64,000 bases of DNA from Archangium lipolyticum (GTDB lineage Bacteria > Myxococcota > Myxococcia > Myxococcales > Myxococcaceae): NCBI RefSeq assembly GCF_024623785.1, contig NZ_JANKBZ010000006.1, positions 248,001 through 312,000 of the forward strand, in the 5' to 3' direction. The position numbers and the translations under genes are program-made. Positions 7,896 to 17,313 of the stretch are shown piece after piece. How positions within the stretch are numbered: position 1 is the first letter of the stretch; every line of letters starts with the position of its first letter. A model generated the notes under the pieces. That model was not told where the DNA came from, did no database searches, and saw only the letters and a program-made list of their open reading frames with translations.

Positions 7896-8932
7896 GGCTC
7901 GGGCTCAAGGCGGACAGCCTGCTGGAGCGCGTGGCGGACTGGCTGAACCTGGCGCCCAAGCCGCTGGCGCACGCCTTCTTCGGGATGATGGCCTCGCGCA
8001 CGCTGATGGCCGGGGAGCGGCTGGGCCTCTTCGCGGCGCTCGCCGACGGCTCGGCCACGGTGGAGGAGCTGGCGGCGCGGCTGAAGCTGTCTCCCGAGGG
8101 CACGCGCGCGCTCCTGGAGGCGCTCGAGGCCTGCGAGGCCGTGGAGCGCAAGAAGGGCCGCTACCGGATGGCCGACAGCGCCCGGCGCTGGTTGGATCCG
8201 CGCTCGCCGCAGTACGTGGGCGGCTTCCTGGACTTCAACTACACCCAGTGGGAGTGGTGGAGCCACCTGGAGGACGCCATCCGCACGGGGGAGGCGGTGG
8301 ACATCCACCACTTCGCTCCGGACGACCCGCGCTGGCGCTCCTACATCCACGCCATGCACCAGATGTCGCGGCTGTCCGCGCCCGAGGTGGCCCGCTCCAT
8401 TCCGCTGCCCAGGGGAGCGCGGCAGGTGTTGGACCTCGGGGGGGCGCACGGTTGGTACGCCGCGGAGCTGTGCCGCCGGCACCGGGGGCTGAAGGCCACG
8501 GTGCTGGACCTGGAGGGCAGCGTCCGGGTGGGGCGCGAAATCATCTCCCGGGCGGGCCTGTCGCACGTGGTGACGCACAAGGAGGGAGACATCCTCACCT
8601 CGGAGCTGGGGGGCCCGTATGACGCGGTGCTCCTCTTCCAGGTGGTGCACCACCTGTCGCCCGCGCAGAACGTGGCGCTGCTGCGCCGGGTGCGCACCGC
8701 GCTGACGCACAAGGGGACGCTGGCGGTGCTCGAGTACCTGCGCGAGGACGCCGAGCAGCCGCCGAGCGCCGCGCCCCTCATCGGCCTGCACTACTTCCTC
8801 ACCTCGAAGGCGGCGGCGTACGCCCCCGCGGAGGTGGAGGGCTTCCTGGACGACGCGGGCTTCCGCATCGAGAGCGTCCGGCCGGTGCGCCACCTGCCGC
8901 TGCAGACGCTCCTCATCGCCCGCCCCGAGTGA
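7892..8932 (+). CDS. SAM-dependent O-methyltransferase-like protein
   Basis: A 346-residue protein with the two-part layout of small-molecule class O-methyltransferases. Residues about 25-115 are a winged-helix dimerisation domain (FGMMASRTLMAGERLGLFAA). A Rossmann domain with motif I VLDLGGAHGWYA at about 180-191 follows, then EGDIL and a LLFQVVHHLS motif. The catalytic His/Glu pair of plant-type enzymes was not confirmed. It overlaps the upstream gene by 4 bp and is followed after 82 bp by a DprE1-like oxidase, suggesting a shared, unidentified metabolite pathway. Substrate unknown. Confidence 0.85.
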   Translation: MRLGLKADSLLERVADWLNLAPKPLAHAFFGMMASRTLMAGERLGLFAALADGSATVEELAARLKLSPEGTRALLEALEACEAVERKKGRYRMADSARRWLDPRSPQYVGGFLDFNYTQWEWWSHLEDAIRTGEAVDIHHFAPDDPRWRSYIHAMHQMSRLSAPEVARSIPLPRGARQVLDLGGAHGWYAAELCRRHRGLKATVLDLEGSVRVGREIISRAGLSHVVTHKEGDILTSELGGPYDAVLLFQVVHHLSPAQNVALLRRVRTALTHKGTLAVLEYLREDAEQPPSAAPLIGLHYFLTSKAAAYAPAEVEGFLDDAGFRIESVRPVRHLPLQTLLIARPE

Positions 8933-9014
8933 GTCCCCTCGCGAGGGGAGCACGCGTCCAGCCAGGGCCTTCACGGTGCCGCGCATATATAAGGAGAGAG
9001 AGGAACGGACGGAC

Positions 9015-10361
9015 GTGGGAACGGAACGGGCATCCTGGGGACGCTACCCGCGCGTGAAGGCGCAACGGACGAGCCCCGTCACGTGGGCCTCGGACGCCCT
9101 GCCGGTACCGGCCGGTGGAGGCACGCTGCTGCCGTACGGGCAGGGCCGGAGCTACGGCGACTCGTGCCTCAACGCGGGCGGTACGCTGCTGACGACGTCG
9201 CGGCTGGACCGCTTCCTGGACTTCAATCCGGCCACCGGGGTGCTGCGCTGCGAGTCGGGCGTCACGCTGGACGCCATCCTCCGGCTGGTGACGTGGCAGG
9301 GCTGGTTCCTCCCGGTGACGCCGGGCACCAAGTTCGTGAGCGTGGGCGGGGCCATCGCCAACGACGTCCACGGCAAGAACCACCACCAGGCGGGAACCTT
9401 CGGGCGGCACGTGCCGCGCTTCGAGCTGGTGCGCTCGGACGGCTCGCGGCGGGTGTGCTCGCTCGAGGAGAACCGAGACTGGTACGAGGCCACCATCGGC
9501 GGCCTCGGGCTCACCGGGCTCATCACCTGGGCGGACATCCAGCTGCGGCGGATGAGCAACCCCTACGTCCTTCAGGAGACGTTCACCTTCTCCAACCTGG
9601 ACGAGTTCCTCGCGCTGGCCCGCGAGTCGGAGCGGGACTACGAGTTCACCGTGGCGTGGGTGGACAGCCTGGGACGGGGGCGCAACCTGGGCAAGGGCCT
9701 GTTCTACCGGGGCAACCACGCGCCGCCTCAGTTCGACGCGCTGCCGCTGACGAAGAGCCACCTGTCGCGCCGCGGCGGGCTGGCGGTGCCCTTCGACTTC
9801 CCGGGCTTCGCGCTCAACCGGCTGTCGGTGTCGGCCTTCAACTGGCTCTACTACCACCTGCAGCGCAGCAAGCCCTCCCAGGCCCTGGTGCACTATGATC
9901 CGTTCTTCTACCCGCTGGACGGGGTGCACCGGTGGAACCGCATCTACGGACGCCGGGGCTTCCTGCAGTTCCAGTGCGTGGTGCCGGAGAGCGACGCGGG
10001 CGTGGCGGCGCTCAAGGAGGTGCTCGACCGGGGCGCGCGCAGCGGCATGCCCAGCTTCCTCACGGTGCTGAAGATGTTCGGGGACGTGCCCTCGCCGGGG
10101 TGGATGAGCTTCCCCAGGCGTGGGGTGACGCTGGCGCTGGACTTCGCCAACCGGGGAGAGCGCACGTACCGGCTGGTGGAGGAGTTGGATCGCGTGACGC
10201 GCCAGGCCGGCGGGCGGGTCTACCCGGCCAAGGACGCGCGGATGGCTCCGGAGAACTTCGCGGCCTACTACCCGGAGCGCGAGCGCTTCTCTCGTTACGT
10301 GGACCCGGCCTTCTCCTCGTCCTTCTGGCGCCGGGTCAACGGCCTCCCCTCCGCTTCCTGA
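9015..10361 (+). CDS. FAD-binding oxidoreductase, DprE1-like
   Basis: FAD-linked oxidase of the vanillyl-alcohol oxidase (PCMH) fold, about 448 residues. GQGRSYGDSCLN and the FAD segment ending NDVHGKNHHQAGTFGRHV closely follow DprE1, the decaprenylphosphoryl-ribose 2'-oxidase of mycobacteria. The family C-terminal domain continues to the end, with YYPERERF near the terminus. The start is uncertain: GTG 9015 aligns better with family N-termini (TERASWGRYP), while GTG 8976 would add 13 residues across a ribosome-binding-like AAGGAGAG. No DprE2 partner lies beside it, so a sugar-lipid or other alcohol substrate is open. Confidence 0.87.
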   Translation: MGTERASWGRYPRVKAQRTSPVTWASDALPVPAGGGTLLPYGQGRSYGDSCLNAGGTLLTTSRLDRFLDFNPATGVLRCESGVTLDAILRLVTWQGWFLPVTPGTKFVSVGGAIANDVHGKNHHQAGTFGRHVPRFELVRSDGSRRVCSLEENRDWYEATIGGLGLTGLITWADIQLRRMSNPYVLQETFTFSNLDEFLALARESERDYEFTVAWVDSLGRGRNLGKGLFYRGNHAPPQFDALPLTKSHLSRRGGLAVPFDFPGFALNRLSVSAFNWLYYHLQRSKPSQALVHYDPFFYPLDGVHRWNRIYGRRGFLQFQCVVPESDAGVAALKEVLDRGARSGMPSFLTVLKMFGDVPSPGWMSFPRRGVTLALDFANRGERTYRLVEELDRVTRQAGGRVYPAKDARMAPENFAAYYPERERFSRYVDPAFSSSFWRRVNGLPSAS

Positions 10362-10671
10362 AGTCAGGTCGCATCCCAGCGCACATCCCCACGTGGGAGC
10401 CGGGAAGCCCTCTCAGGTCCCTGCCCGCCTGCCAACCTGTCACGCCGGAAAGCCCCCACCCGCTCGATGTCTCACCACTCGGGAAGGCGTCGTGAACCAA
10501 CAGGGCTGTATCCCCAGAGGGGGGGCTGGCCGGGGAGGAGCACTCCGCCGATAAAGATGGTAGCGTCCCGTCCACCTTCGGGACGTGGTGCGTTGTCCGC
10601 GGCGCCCCCTTCGTACCCACCTGCCGAGGGCCGCGCACAGCCGAACCCCCGCCTCTCCTCACTGAGTGCAC
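10362..10671. other. Intergenic region before chemoreceptor gene
   Basis: About 310 bp without a supportable gene. It holds a G-rich tract (CCAGAGGGGGGGC) and no convincing sigma-70 or sigma-54 promoter or riboswitch. Promoter elements for the downstream chemoreceptor probably lie here but could not be assigned. Confidence 0.5.
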
Positions 10672-12468
10672 ATGGTGTCCTTCAACCCGTTGAGCAGCGA
10701 TCGTCCCCTGACCAAGCGCATCTTCATGCTCTTTCAGGTCCTCGTGCTGCCGTGTGCGCCCTTCGTGGCGTATCTGGTGGGCATGGTCCTGGGCCTGAAG
10801 GGGGACGAAGTTCCCCGCTCGGTCCTCTACTTCCTGCCGCCGGTCATCATCATCTGCGGCAACGTGTACCCGCATCTGCTCATCGGGTACCTGTACCGCA
10901 CCGCCACGGCCTTCAATCCGAACGACCTGGCCTGGTCCCGGCTGGCGCGCATCCTCAAGTTCCCCTGGCGCGTCGCCTTCTACGGCCAGGCGGGCTCCTT
11001 CGCCATCGGCGCGTTCATCTTCAGCCTCGAGGTGTGCCTCTGGTTCGGCAAGAGCCTGTGGCTGGTCGCGCTCGGCACCGTCATCGGCGTGGCCATCAGT
11101 CTGCTGCTGGCACTCCCGGTGGGCATCATCGTCGAGCGGTGGATCATGCCGCTGGCGCTCGAGGAGCAGGGCCGCAACCCCTCCCTGCGCGTGCTGCAGA
11201 CCAGCTTCTTCTGGCTGCGCCAGTCCTGGTTCCTGCCCTACGCCTTCATCGTCTGCGCCCTCTCCATCATCGTGCTGGGCGGCGTCATCGTCGGCGTGCA
11301 GACGGGCATCGTGCAGCAGCAACTGGTCTCCCAGCTGATGAACACCGGCCAGCACCAGGCCGCCGCCCTCGTCAGCGGCCTCACCAGCTCGCTGCTCTCC
11401 GAGCTGAGCGTGCCCGCGCTGGTGCTCGCCATCATGATGATCTCCCTGCCCGCCGTCTCCGCCTGGATGCTGGCGCGCCGCCAGGAGCAGGGCTCGCAGG
11501 CGGTGCTCCAGGCCATCGAGTACCTCTCCATCGGCAAGGTGCGTCCGCCCGAGTGGGTGTCCACCGATGAGATCGGCGACCTGGCCTTCGGCCTCAACTC
11601 CATCATCGGTCAGCTGAGCGCCGTCCCCCGCGCGCTCGAGAACGCCGCCAACCAGCTGGCCGAGGCCGGCGCCACCCTGCGCAACGCCAACGACAACCAG
11701 CGCCAGGCCCTCACCATCCAGGCCACCACCATCCAGGAGACGAACGTCACCGCCCAGGAGATCAAGCAGACCTCCGACCTCACGGCCCAGCGCGCCGAGG
11801 CGGTGCTCAACGTCGTCACCCACGCCGAGGAGCTGGGCCGCGCCGGCTCCAACGCCATCGAGCAGACCATCGCCGGCTTCTCCGTCATCCGCGACTCGGT
11901 GCACGCCATCCGCACCAAGATGGAGCGCCTGCACGCCAGTGCCCAGCAGATCGGCAACATCACCGAGGCGGTGAAGGACCTGGCCGACCAGTCCAACATG
12001 CTCGCGCTCAACGCCGCCATCGAGGCGGTGCGCTCGGGCGAGCACGGCAAGGGCTTCGGCGTGGTGGCCCGCGAAATCCGCAACCTCGCCGACCAGTCCA
12101 TCCGCGCCACCGGCCGCATCCGCAACATCCTCGAGGAGGTGGGCAGCGCCATCAACGACGCCGTCGCCATGACGGACGTGGGCGCCGCCCAGGTCGAGGG
12201 CGGCCTCGACAAGGTGAAGACCTCCGGCGACAGCCTCCGCCAGCTCTCGCAGATGGTGCACGAGAGCTCCTCCGCCGTGCGGCAGATCACCGCCGCCGTC
12301 AGTCAGCAGAATTCCGGCTTCGCCCAGATATTCACGGCCATCGCCGACATGTCGCGCAGCATGGACCAGTCACTGGAGCGGCTCGAGTCCACCCAGGAAG
12401 CCGCCGGTACCCTCCAGCAGGTGTCCGACCAGGTCAATCAGCTCGTCCGCCAGTACCGCGTCGAGTAG
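10672..12468 (+). CDS. Methyl-accepting chemotaxis protein with six-TM N-terminus
   Basis: Chemoreceptor of about 598 residues. The N-terminal 265 residues contain about six hydrophobic segments and no periplasmic sensor domain. A HAMP-like stretch ([14 protein letters not shown]) follows, then a long methylation helix and the conserved signalling hairpin [20 protein letters not shown], which contacts CheA/CheW. The membrane module may itself sense membrane state or a lipophilic ligand; this is inference. ATG 10672 is taken as the start; an in-frame GTG two codons earlier (10666) is also possible. No che genes are adjacent. A strong terminator follows. Confidence 0.92.
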   Translation: MVSFNPLSSDRPLTKRIFMLFQVLVLPCAPFVAYLVGMVLGLKGDEVPRSVLYFLPPVIIICGNVYPHLLIGYLYRTATAFNPNDLAWSRLARILKFPWRVAFYGQAGSFAIGAFIFSLEVCLWFGKSLWLVALGTVIGVAISLLLALPVGIIVERWIMPLALEEQGRNPSLRVLQTSFFWLRQSWFLPYAFIVCALSIIVLGGVIVGVQTGIVQQQLVSQLMNTGQHQAAALVSGLTSSLLSELSVPALVLAIMMISLPAVSAWMLARRQEQGSQAVLQAIEYLSIGKVRPPEWVSTDEIGDLAFGLNSIIGQLSAVPRALENAANQLAEAGATLRNANDNQRQALTIQATTIQETNVTAQEIKQTSDLTAQRAEAVLNVVTHAEELGRAGSNAIEQTIAGFSVIRDSVHAIRTKMERLHASAQQIGNITEAVKDLADQSNMLALNAAIEAVRSGEHGKGFGVVAREIRNLADQSIRATGRIRNILEEVGSAINDAVAMTDVGAAQVEGGLDKVKTSGDSLRQLSQMVHESSSAVRQITAAVSQQNSGFAQIFTAIADMSRSMDQSLERLESTQEAAGTLQQVSDQVNQLVRQYRVE

Positions 12469-12503
12469 CAACCCCCTCCGTCCGACACCCGCCACTCACC
12501 CGA

Positions 12504-12540
12504 CCCCGCGGCCGGATCCTCCGGTCGCGGGGTTTTTTTC
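12504..12540 (+). terminator. Rho-independent terminator after chemoreceptor
   Basis: Stem arms CCCCGCGGCCGGA and TCCGGTCGCGGGG pair over 13 bp with one G-T wobble around a 3-nt loop, followed directly by seven T residues. It lies 36 bp after the chemoreceptor stop codon. Confidence 0.92.
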
Positions 12541-12652
12541 AGCCTCGCCGGTACACAGCATGAGCCAGGGCCCGTGCGAAGCGCCCCGCCGCGCGTTATC
12601 CCAAAGGATCGCCCCTCTACCAGGATTCAGGAAAACGCCAAATTTTCTGGTA

Positions 12653-12681
12653 TTGACCCCGGAAGCGTAGGGCTGTAATGT
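12653..12681 (+). promoter_or_regulatory. Sigma-70-type promoter of ACP-PKS-FAAL operon
   Basis: TTGACC (12653-12658) and TAATGT (12676-12681) are separated by 17 bases. An A/T-rich stretch lies just upstream, as in an UP element. It sits about 50 bp before the ACP start and follows the preceding gene's terminator. Confidence 0.6.
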
Positions 12682-12733
12682 TTCACACCAGTTGAAGGGG
12701 GGCACGCCCGATACTGAGGTTGCAGGAGGCCCT

Positions 12734-13072
12734 ATGGACCGGCAGCAGATTCTCGATCACGTCCGCAACATGATCCTCACGATGAACTCCGGTCTGTTCC
12801 CGGACGACGTGAACGAGTTCGCCTCGATGACGTATGATCTGGGCATGGACTCCCTGTACCTCGAGTCGCTCATCTCTCGTCTGAAGGAAGAGGTGGCGGA
12901 TATCGAGTTCACGCCCTGGTACATCAAGGCGTCGCGCCGCGGTCATGACACCGTGGGCAGCCTGGTGGATTACATCGACGAGCACATGACGGCCTCGCGC
13001 GCCGCGGGTGCCTCCAAGAGCGAGCCTGCCGCCGACGCGCGGCGAGGTGAGCAGCAGGTGGAGGCCGCATGA
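12734..13072 (+). CDS. Acyl carrier protein
   Basis: A 112-residue acyl carrier protein. The phosphopantetheine attachment site is S40 in YDLGMDSLYLES. The ATG follows a strong AGGAGG at 5-base spacing. The four-helix core covers about residues 5-85, followed by an Ala/Glu-rich tail. Its stop overlaps the PKS start by ATGA, and the FAAL follows, so it likely carries the acyl chain activated by that ligase to the type III PKS. A holo-ACP synthase is not present in the window. Confidence 0.88.
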   Translation: MDRQQILDHVRNMILTMNSGLFPDDVNEFASMTYDLGMDSLYLESLISRLKEEVADIEFTPWYIKASRRGHDTVGSLVDYIDEHMTASRAAGASKSEPAADARRGEQQVEAA

Positions 13073-14127
13073 GTCAGGCGCCGGCCACTCGCCCCACGCT
13101 GCTAGCCATTGGTAGCGAGTTCCCGCCCTTCAAGGTCACCCAGGAGGAGATGTACGAGGGCCTCCTGAAGAAGTGGTACGAGAAGGTCCCCAACGCCGAG
13201 CGCATCGTCAAGAACACGCGCGTGCGCAGCCGTTACTTCGCGTGGGATCCCCGCGTGGCCCTGGCCAACGGCTCGGTGCCCACGGGAGACCGCTCGGAGG
13301 TCTTCGAGAAGACGGTCCTGGATGTCGCCGGGCGTTCGGTGGGCAAGGTGCTCGCCCAGGTGGACCGCAGCAAGGTGGGCAGCATCGCCATGGCCAGCTG
13401 CACCGGCTACATGGGCCCCACCCCCGAGTACTTCATCGCCAAGCAGTTCGAGCTCACCTCGAGCATCCGCCGCACCTTCATCGGTCACATGGGCTGCTTC
13501 GCCGCCTTCAACGTGCTGAAGGTGGCGATGGACAGCCTCGCGGCGCGTCCGAACGAGCACGTCATCATCAACTGCACCGAGTTCAGCTCGCTCCAGTTCC
13601 GCTCCGACGCCAACGCCGAGCAGGCCGTCATCCAGGCCCTCTTCGGTGACACCAGCGCGTCCGCCGTGATTGGCAGCGCTCCGGACGGCGAGGGCGTGCA
13701 GTTCATCCGCACCCATACCGAGCAGATCTGGGGCACCCACGAGCTGATGACGTGGAACATCAAGAACGACGGCTTCTTCATGACGCTGTCGCCCTACGTG
13801 CCCTTCGTCATCGCCGAGAACATCCACGCCTACCTGGAGAAGCTGCTCGGGCCCGAGAAGCTGTCCGTGGGTGACGTGAAGCATTGGATCATCCACCCCG
13901 GCGGTCCCAAAATCGTCGAGATGCTCGGCAAGCAGCTCAAGCTGACGGAGGCGCAGCTGGCCTCCACCTGGCACGTGCTGGGCGAGTACGGCAACTGCTC
14001 GTCGGCCACCGTCATGCTGGTGCTCGAGCACATGCTCAAGGCGGACAAGCCGCAGCGGGGCGAGTACGGCGTGATGCTGGCCTTCGGCCCCGGGCTGACC
14101 GTCGAGGGCGCGCTGGTCCGGTTCTGA
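13069..14127 (+). CDS. Type III polyketide synthase
   Basis: Chalcone-synthase superfamily enzyme that extends an acyl starter with malonyl units and cyclises the product. The 352-residue protein has the complete triad: C143 in HMGCFAAF, H276 in WIIHPGGPK and N309 in YGNCSS. The AFGPG loop near the C-terminus also matches. It is longer than FabH and carries the type III features, so a KASIII annotation is less likely. It sits between an ACP and a FAAL, so a long-chain acyl-ACP starter is the best guess. Product (alkylpyrone, alkylresorcinol or other) cannot be read from sequence. Confidence 0.88.
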   Translation: MSQAPATRPTLLAIGSEFPPFKVTQEEMYEGLLKKWYEKVPNAERIVKNTRVRSRYFAWDPRVALANGSVPTGDRSEVFEKTVLDVAGRSVGKVLAQVDRSKVGSIAMASCTGYMGPTPEYFIAKQFELTSSIRRTFIGHMGCFAAFNVLKVAMDSLAARPNEHVIINCTEFSSLQFRSDANAEQAVIQALFGDTSASAVIGSAPDGEGVQFIRTHTEQIWGTHELMTWNIKNDGFFMTLSPYVPFVIAENIHAYLEKLLGPEKLSVGDVKHWIIHPGGPKIVEMLGKQLKLTEAQLASTWHVLGEYGNCSSATVMLVLEHMLKADKPQRGEYGVMLAFGPGLTVEGALVRF

Positions 14128-14159
14128 AAGCCGGTCTCCTTCACCAAGGACATACATCC

Positions 14160-16001
14160 ATGAGCCAGCAATCCCTGCGGCGCCAGACGGGGAACGTGCG
14201 CCTGGGCCCCGGCGTGGGCCGTCACTCCAGCCGTGAGATTCCCCAGCGGGCGCCCACTCCCGCCACCGTGGCCCCGGTGCGGACCCTGTCCGAGGCCGTG
14301 GTGCACTGGGCGCGCACGCGCCCCTCCCAACCCCTCTTCTACTTCGCGGACCTCGAGGAGAAGCTCACCGTCCTCACCGCGGCGGACCTGCACCACAACG
14401 CCTTGCGCCTGGGCGCCAGCCTGCGCGCCCGCGGCGTGCGCCAGGGCGACCGGGTGGTGCTCTCCTTCGACACCAGCCCCGAGTTCCTCGAGAGCTTCTT
14501 CGCCTGCAGCCTGGTGGGCGCCACCCCCTGCCTCATCGAGCTGCCCTCCTCGAAGGTGTCCGTGCAGGCCTGGAGCGAGCGGCTGCGCGTGAAGCTCAAG
14601 CTGCTGGGCGCCCGGGGCATCCTCATCGACCCGGACTTCCTGGACCTGGCCCAGGAGTCCCTCAAGGACTACCAGGCCGAGCCCGGCCAGGACACGCCCT
14701 TCGCCGCCACCGTGAAGGACCTGGACGTGGACGCCGAGCCCTTCGAGCCGCCCACCTGCGGCGCCGAGGACGTGGCCTTCATCCAGTTCACCTCCGGCAC
14801 CACGGACTCGCCCAAGGGCATTCAAATCTCCCACCGCGCGCTCTTCGCCAACTGCGCGGCCATGGGGGAGATCAGCCACTGGGACTCGGATGACCTGATG
14901 GTGTGCTGGCTGCCCCTGTTCCATGACATGGGACTGGTGGCCTCCACCCTGGCCTCGTTCGTCCACGGGATTCCGACGGCGCTCATGCCGCCCTTCGGCT
15001 TCCTGCTCAAGCCGGCGCGCTGGCTGTGGGCCATCCAGTACTTCCGCGCCACCTCGTCCTTCGGTCCCAACTTCGCCTACCAGCTGTGCGTCAAGCGCAT
15101 CAAGGACGCCGAGGTGGAGGGATTGGACCTGAGCTCGTGGAAGCGGGCCTACAACGCCGCCGAGTTCATCCACGCCGACACCGTGCGCCACTTCACCGAG
15201 CGCTTCCAGCCGTACGGCTTCGAGCCGAACGCCTGGCGGCCCTCGTACGGCATGGCGGAGATGGTGGTGGGCGTGTCCATCCGCGACCGGAGCGACCCGG
15301 TGCGCTTCGAGACGATTTCACGCGCGGCGCTGGCCACGAAGCGCCAGGTCGTGTCCCTGCAGGAGAGCGGCCCGGACGCGCTCATCGTGCTGAGCGTGGG
15401 CCGGGTGCTGCGCGGCATCGACATCCGCATCGTCGACGAGGAGGGCCGTGAGGTGCCCGAGCGCCACGAGGGTGAAATCCTCCTGCGCGGCACCTCGCTC
15501 TTCGGCGGCTACTACAAGAACGCGGAGGCCACCGACAGCGTGCTGCGCGACGGCTGGCTGCACACGGGCGACCTGGGCTTCCTCGCCGAGGGCCAGCTCT
15601 TCATCTGCGGCCGCAGCAAGGACCTCATCATCAAGGCGGGCGAGAACCACCACCCGTACACCATGGAGAACGCCGCCGCCCAGGTGGCCGGGGTGCGCGC
15701 CGGCTGCGTGGCCGCCGTGGGTGTCGCCAACATCCAGACGGGCACCGAGGACATCGTCGTCGTCTGCGAGACCACCGAGACCAAGGCCGACGTCGTGCGC
15801 CAGCTGTGCAAGCACGTGGAGGAGATGGTCTACCAGGGCTCCGGCGTGCGCCCCAACCGCGTCATCCCCGTGGGCCCGCACACCGTGCCCAAGACGACCA
15901 GCGGTAAAATCAAGCGCGCCTACATCCGGCAGAACATCGAGGCCTTCGAAAACCTCTCCCTGCTGGTGGCGCCCCCGGCCCGTCAGGCCATCGTGCACTG
16001 A
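14160..16001 (+). CDS. Fatty acyl-AMP ligase (FAAL)
   Basis: Adenylate-forming enzyme of 613 residues that activates a fatty acid and passes it to an ACP. The A3 motif is FTSGTTDSPKG. FAAL-like blocks include WLPLFHDMGL, PNFAYQLCVKRI and YGMAEM. The C-terminal TSGKIKRAYIRQ holds the catalytic Lys. A Pro/Arg-rich extension of about 45 residues precedes the core. It is the last gene of the operon, 32 bp after the PKS, and a terminator follows. FAAL rather than acyl-CoA ligase is favoured by these motifs and the adjacent ACP. Confidence 0.87.
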   Translation: MSQQSLRRQTGNVRLGPGVGRHSSREIPQRAPTPATVAPVRTLSEAVVHWARTRPSQPLFYFADLEEKLTVLTAADLHHNALRLGASLRARGVRQGDRVVLSFDTSPEFLESFFACSLVGATPCLIELPSSKVSVQAWSERLRVKLKLLGARGILIDPDFLDLAQESLKDYQAEPGQDTPFAATVKDLDVDAEPFEPPTCGAEDVAFIQFTSGTTDSPKGIQISHRALFANCAAMGEISHWDSDDLMVCWLPLFHDMGLVASTLASFVHGIPTALMPPFGFLLKPARWLWAIQYFRATSSFGPNFAYQLCVKRIKDAEVEGLDLSSWKRAYNAAEFIHADTVRHFTERFQPYGFEPNAWRPSYGMAEMVVGVSIRDRSDPVRFETISRAALATKRQVVSLQESGPDALIVLSVGRVLRGIDIRIVDEEGREVPERHEGEILLRGTSLFGGYYKNAEATDSVLRDGWLHTGDLGFLAEGQLFICGRSKDLIIKAGENHHPYTMENAAAQVAGVRAGCVAAVGVANIQTGTEDIVVVCETTETKADVVRQLCKHVEEMVYQGSGVRPNRVIPVGPHTVPKTTSGKIKRAYIRQNIEAFENLSLLVAPPARQAIVH

Positions 16002-16030
16002 CGCGCCCTCGCCACTCCCCGTTCCCTTCC

Positions 16031-16074
16031 AGAGAGCCCCGGCACACCCCGTGTGTCGGGGCTCTCCGTTTTCA
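16031..16074 (+). terminator. Terminator after FAAL gene
   Basis: Inverted repeat with arms GAGAGCCCCGGCACA and TGTGTCGGGGCTCTC around a short loop, followed by CGTTTTC. It lies about 30 bp after the stop codon and ends the PKS operon. Confidence 0.8.
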
Positions 16075-16113
16075 CGCACTCCGCTCGTGTTTTCAGAAAA
16101 TCCGCATGCTCCC

Positions 16114-16142
16114 TTGCTTGCTGCTTATTCTCAGGCTATAAG
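16114..16142 (+). promoter_or_regulatory. Promoter-like sequence before protease gene 1
   Basis: TTGCTT, 17 bases, then TATAAG; the ATG lies about 30 bases downstream. Similar TATAAG or TACAAG boxes precede protease genes 2 and 3 at matching positions. Confidence 0.55.
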
Positions 16143-16171
16143 GCATCGCAACTTTTTCCGAGGAGTCGGAA

Positions 16172-17068
16172 ATGTCCCGCAACGTTTTCTCGAAGAGTGG
16201 CAAGTTCGCGGTGGTCCTGGGTGCCGTCATCGCGCTGGGTGGTTGCAGCGCCGAGCAGACGCCGGCCGAGGAGCAGAAGCCGGCATCTGAGCAGGCCGCC
16301 CCGCTGCATGGCTGTGCCACGCCGACTCCGTCCGTGCAGGAGCAGGCCGCGGTGGACGCGTTCCTCGCGGGCCGCACCCAGGGTCAGGCCTACCCCGTGG
16401 GCTCCATCACCATCAACGTCTATGCCCACGTCATCCGCAAGGGCACGGGCACGACCAACGGTGACATCCCCGACTCGATGATCGCCAGCCAGATCTCCGT
16501 GCTGAACGCGGCCTACTCGAAGACCCCGTTCAAGTTCGCCCTGGTGGCCACGGACCGCACCACCAACAGCACCTGGTACACCGCTGGCCCCGGCACCTCC
16601 GCCGAGTCGTCGATGAAGAACACGCTGCGCAAGGGCACGGCGGACGACCTGAACATGTACTTCAGCAGCCCCGGTGGCGGCCTGCTGGGCTGGGCGACCT
16701 TCCCCAGCTCCTACGCCTCCAGCCCCAAGATGGACGGCGTGGTCATCCTCAACACCTCGCTGCCCGGTGGCACCGCGGCCCCCTACAACCTGGGCGACAC
16801 GGGCACCCACGAGGTCGGCCACTGGCTGGGCCTGTACCACACCTTCCAGGGTGGCTGCTCCACCACGGGTGACAGCGTGAGCGACACCCCGGCCGAGCAG
16901 TCCGCCGCCTACGGCTGCCCCGCGGGCCGCGACACCTGCTCCACCACCGGTGTGGACCCCATCTACAACTTCATGGACTACACCGACGACTCCTGCATGA
17001 ACACGTTCACCGCGGGCCAGATCGCCCGCATGGACTCGATGTGGGCCTCCTACCGCTACGGCAAGTAA
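16172..17068 (+). CDS. M43-family zinc metalloprotease lipoprotein, copy 1
   Basis: Secreted or surface-bound metalloprotease of the pappalysin/cytophagalysin type (M43, metzincin). Lipobox ALGGC gives a lipidated C25. The zinc site is [11 protein letters not shown] with H213, E214, H217 and H223, and the Met-turn is FMDYTDD about 60 residues later. The 298-residue length is that of a compact catalytic domain after a 50-residue linker. CCGAGGAGTCGGAA before the ATG provides the ribosome-binding site. It is the first of three tandem paralogues with duplicated flanks. Probable role in predation or matrix processing is inference. Confidence 0.93.
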   Translation: MSRNVFSKSGKFAVVLGAVIALGGCSAEQTPAEEQKPASEQAAPLHGCATPTPSVQEQAAVDAFLAGRTQGQAYPVGSITINVYAHVIRKGTGTTNGDIPDSMIASQISVLNAAYSKTPFKFALVATDRTTNSTWYTAGPGTSAESSMKNTLRKGTADDLNMYFSSPGGGLLGWATFPSSYASSPKMDGVVILNTSLPGGTAAPYNLGDTGTHEVGHWLGLYHTFQGGCSTTGDSVSDTPAEQSAAYGCPAGRDTCSTTGVDPIYNFMDYTDDSCMNTFTAGQIARMDSMWASYRYGK

Positions 17069-17094
17069 GCCGAGCCTGAAGTCCTGAAGTCCCG

Positions 17095-17130
17095 ACGCCG
17101 GAGCGCTCCACGCGCTCCGGCGTTTTGCTT
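17095..17130 (+). terminator. Terminator after protease gene 1
   Basis: Stem ACGCCGGAGCGC with complementary arm GCGCTCCGGCGT around a short loop, followed by TTTTGCTTTTC. The same stem recurs after protease genes 2 and 3. Confidence 0.85.
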
Positions 17131-17255
17131 TTCACCCCAAGCGCACCCGGCCCATACCCACCGTGGCCTTCTCTTCTCTCGCGCTTCTTCTGTATTACCC
17201 GGCCTTCTACATCTCCCGGGATGCTGTATTTTTTCACGAAACACGGTTTATCAGA

Positions 17256-17284
17256 TTGCGTGCACTGATTTCTTGGGATACAAG
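17256..17284 (+). promoter_or_regulatory. Promoter-like sequence before protease gene 2
   Basis: TTGCGT, 17 bases, then TACAAG, with the ATG about 30 bases downstream. The sequence from here into the gene parallels that before copy 1. Confidence 0.5.
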
Positions 17285-17313
17285 ACGTATCAACTTTTCC
17301 CGAGGAGTCGGAA

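Noticed and set aside
10362-10671. Possible c-di-GMP (GEMM) riboswitch before the chemoreceptor
   Set aside because: Conserved GEMM core elements were looked for and not found; only loosely similar GC-rich bits are present.
10336-12261. Minus-strand frame of 641 residues
   Set aside because: Antisense to the chemoreceptor, whose motifs on the plus strand are unambiguous.
13069-14127. Annotation as FabH (KAS III)
   Set aside because: The Cys-His-Asn motifs with YGNCSS and the AFGPG loop match type III PKS better, and length and neighbours fit.
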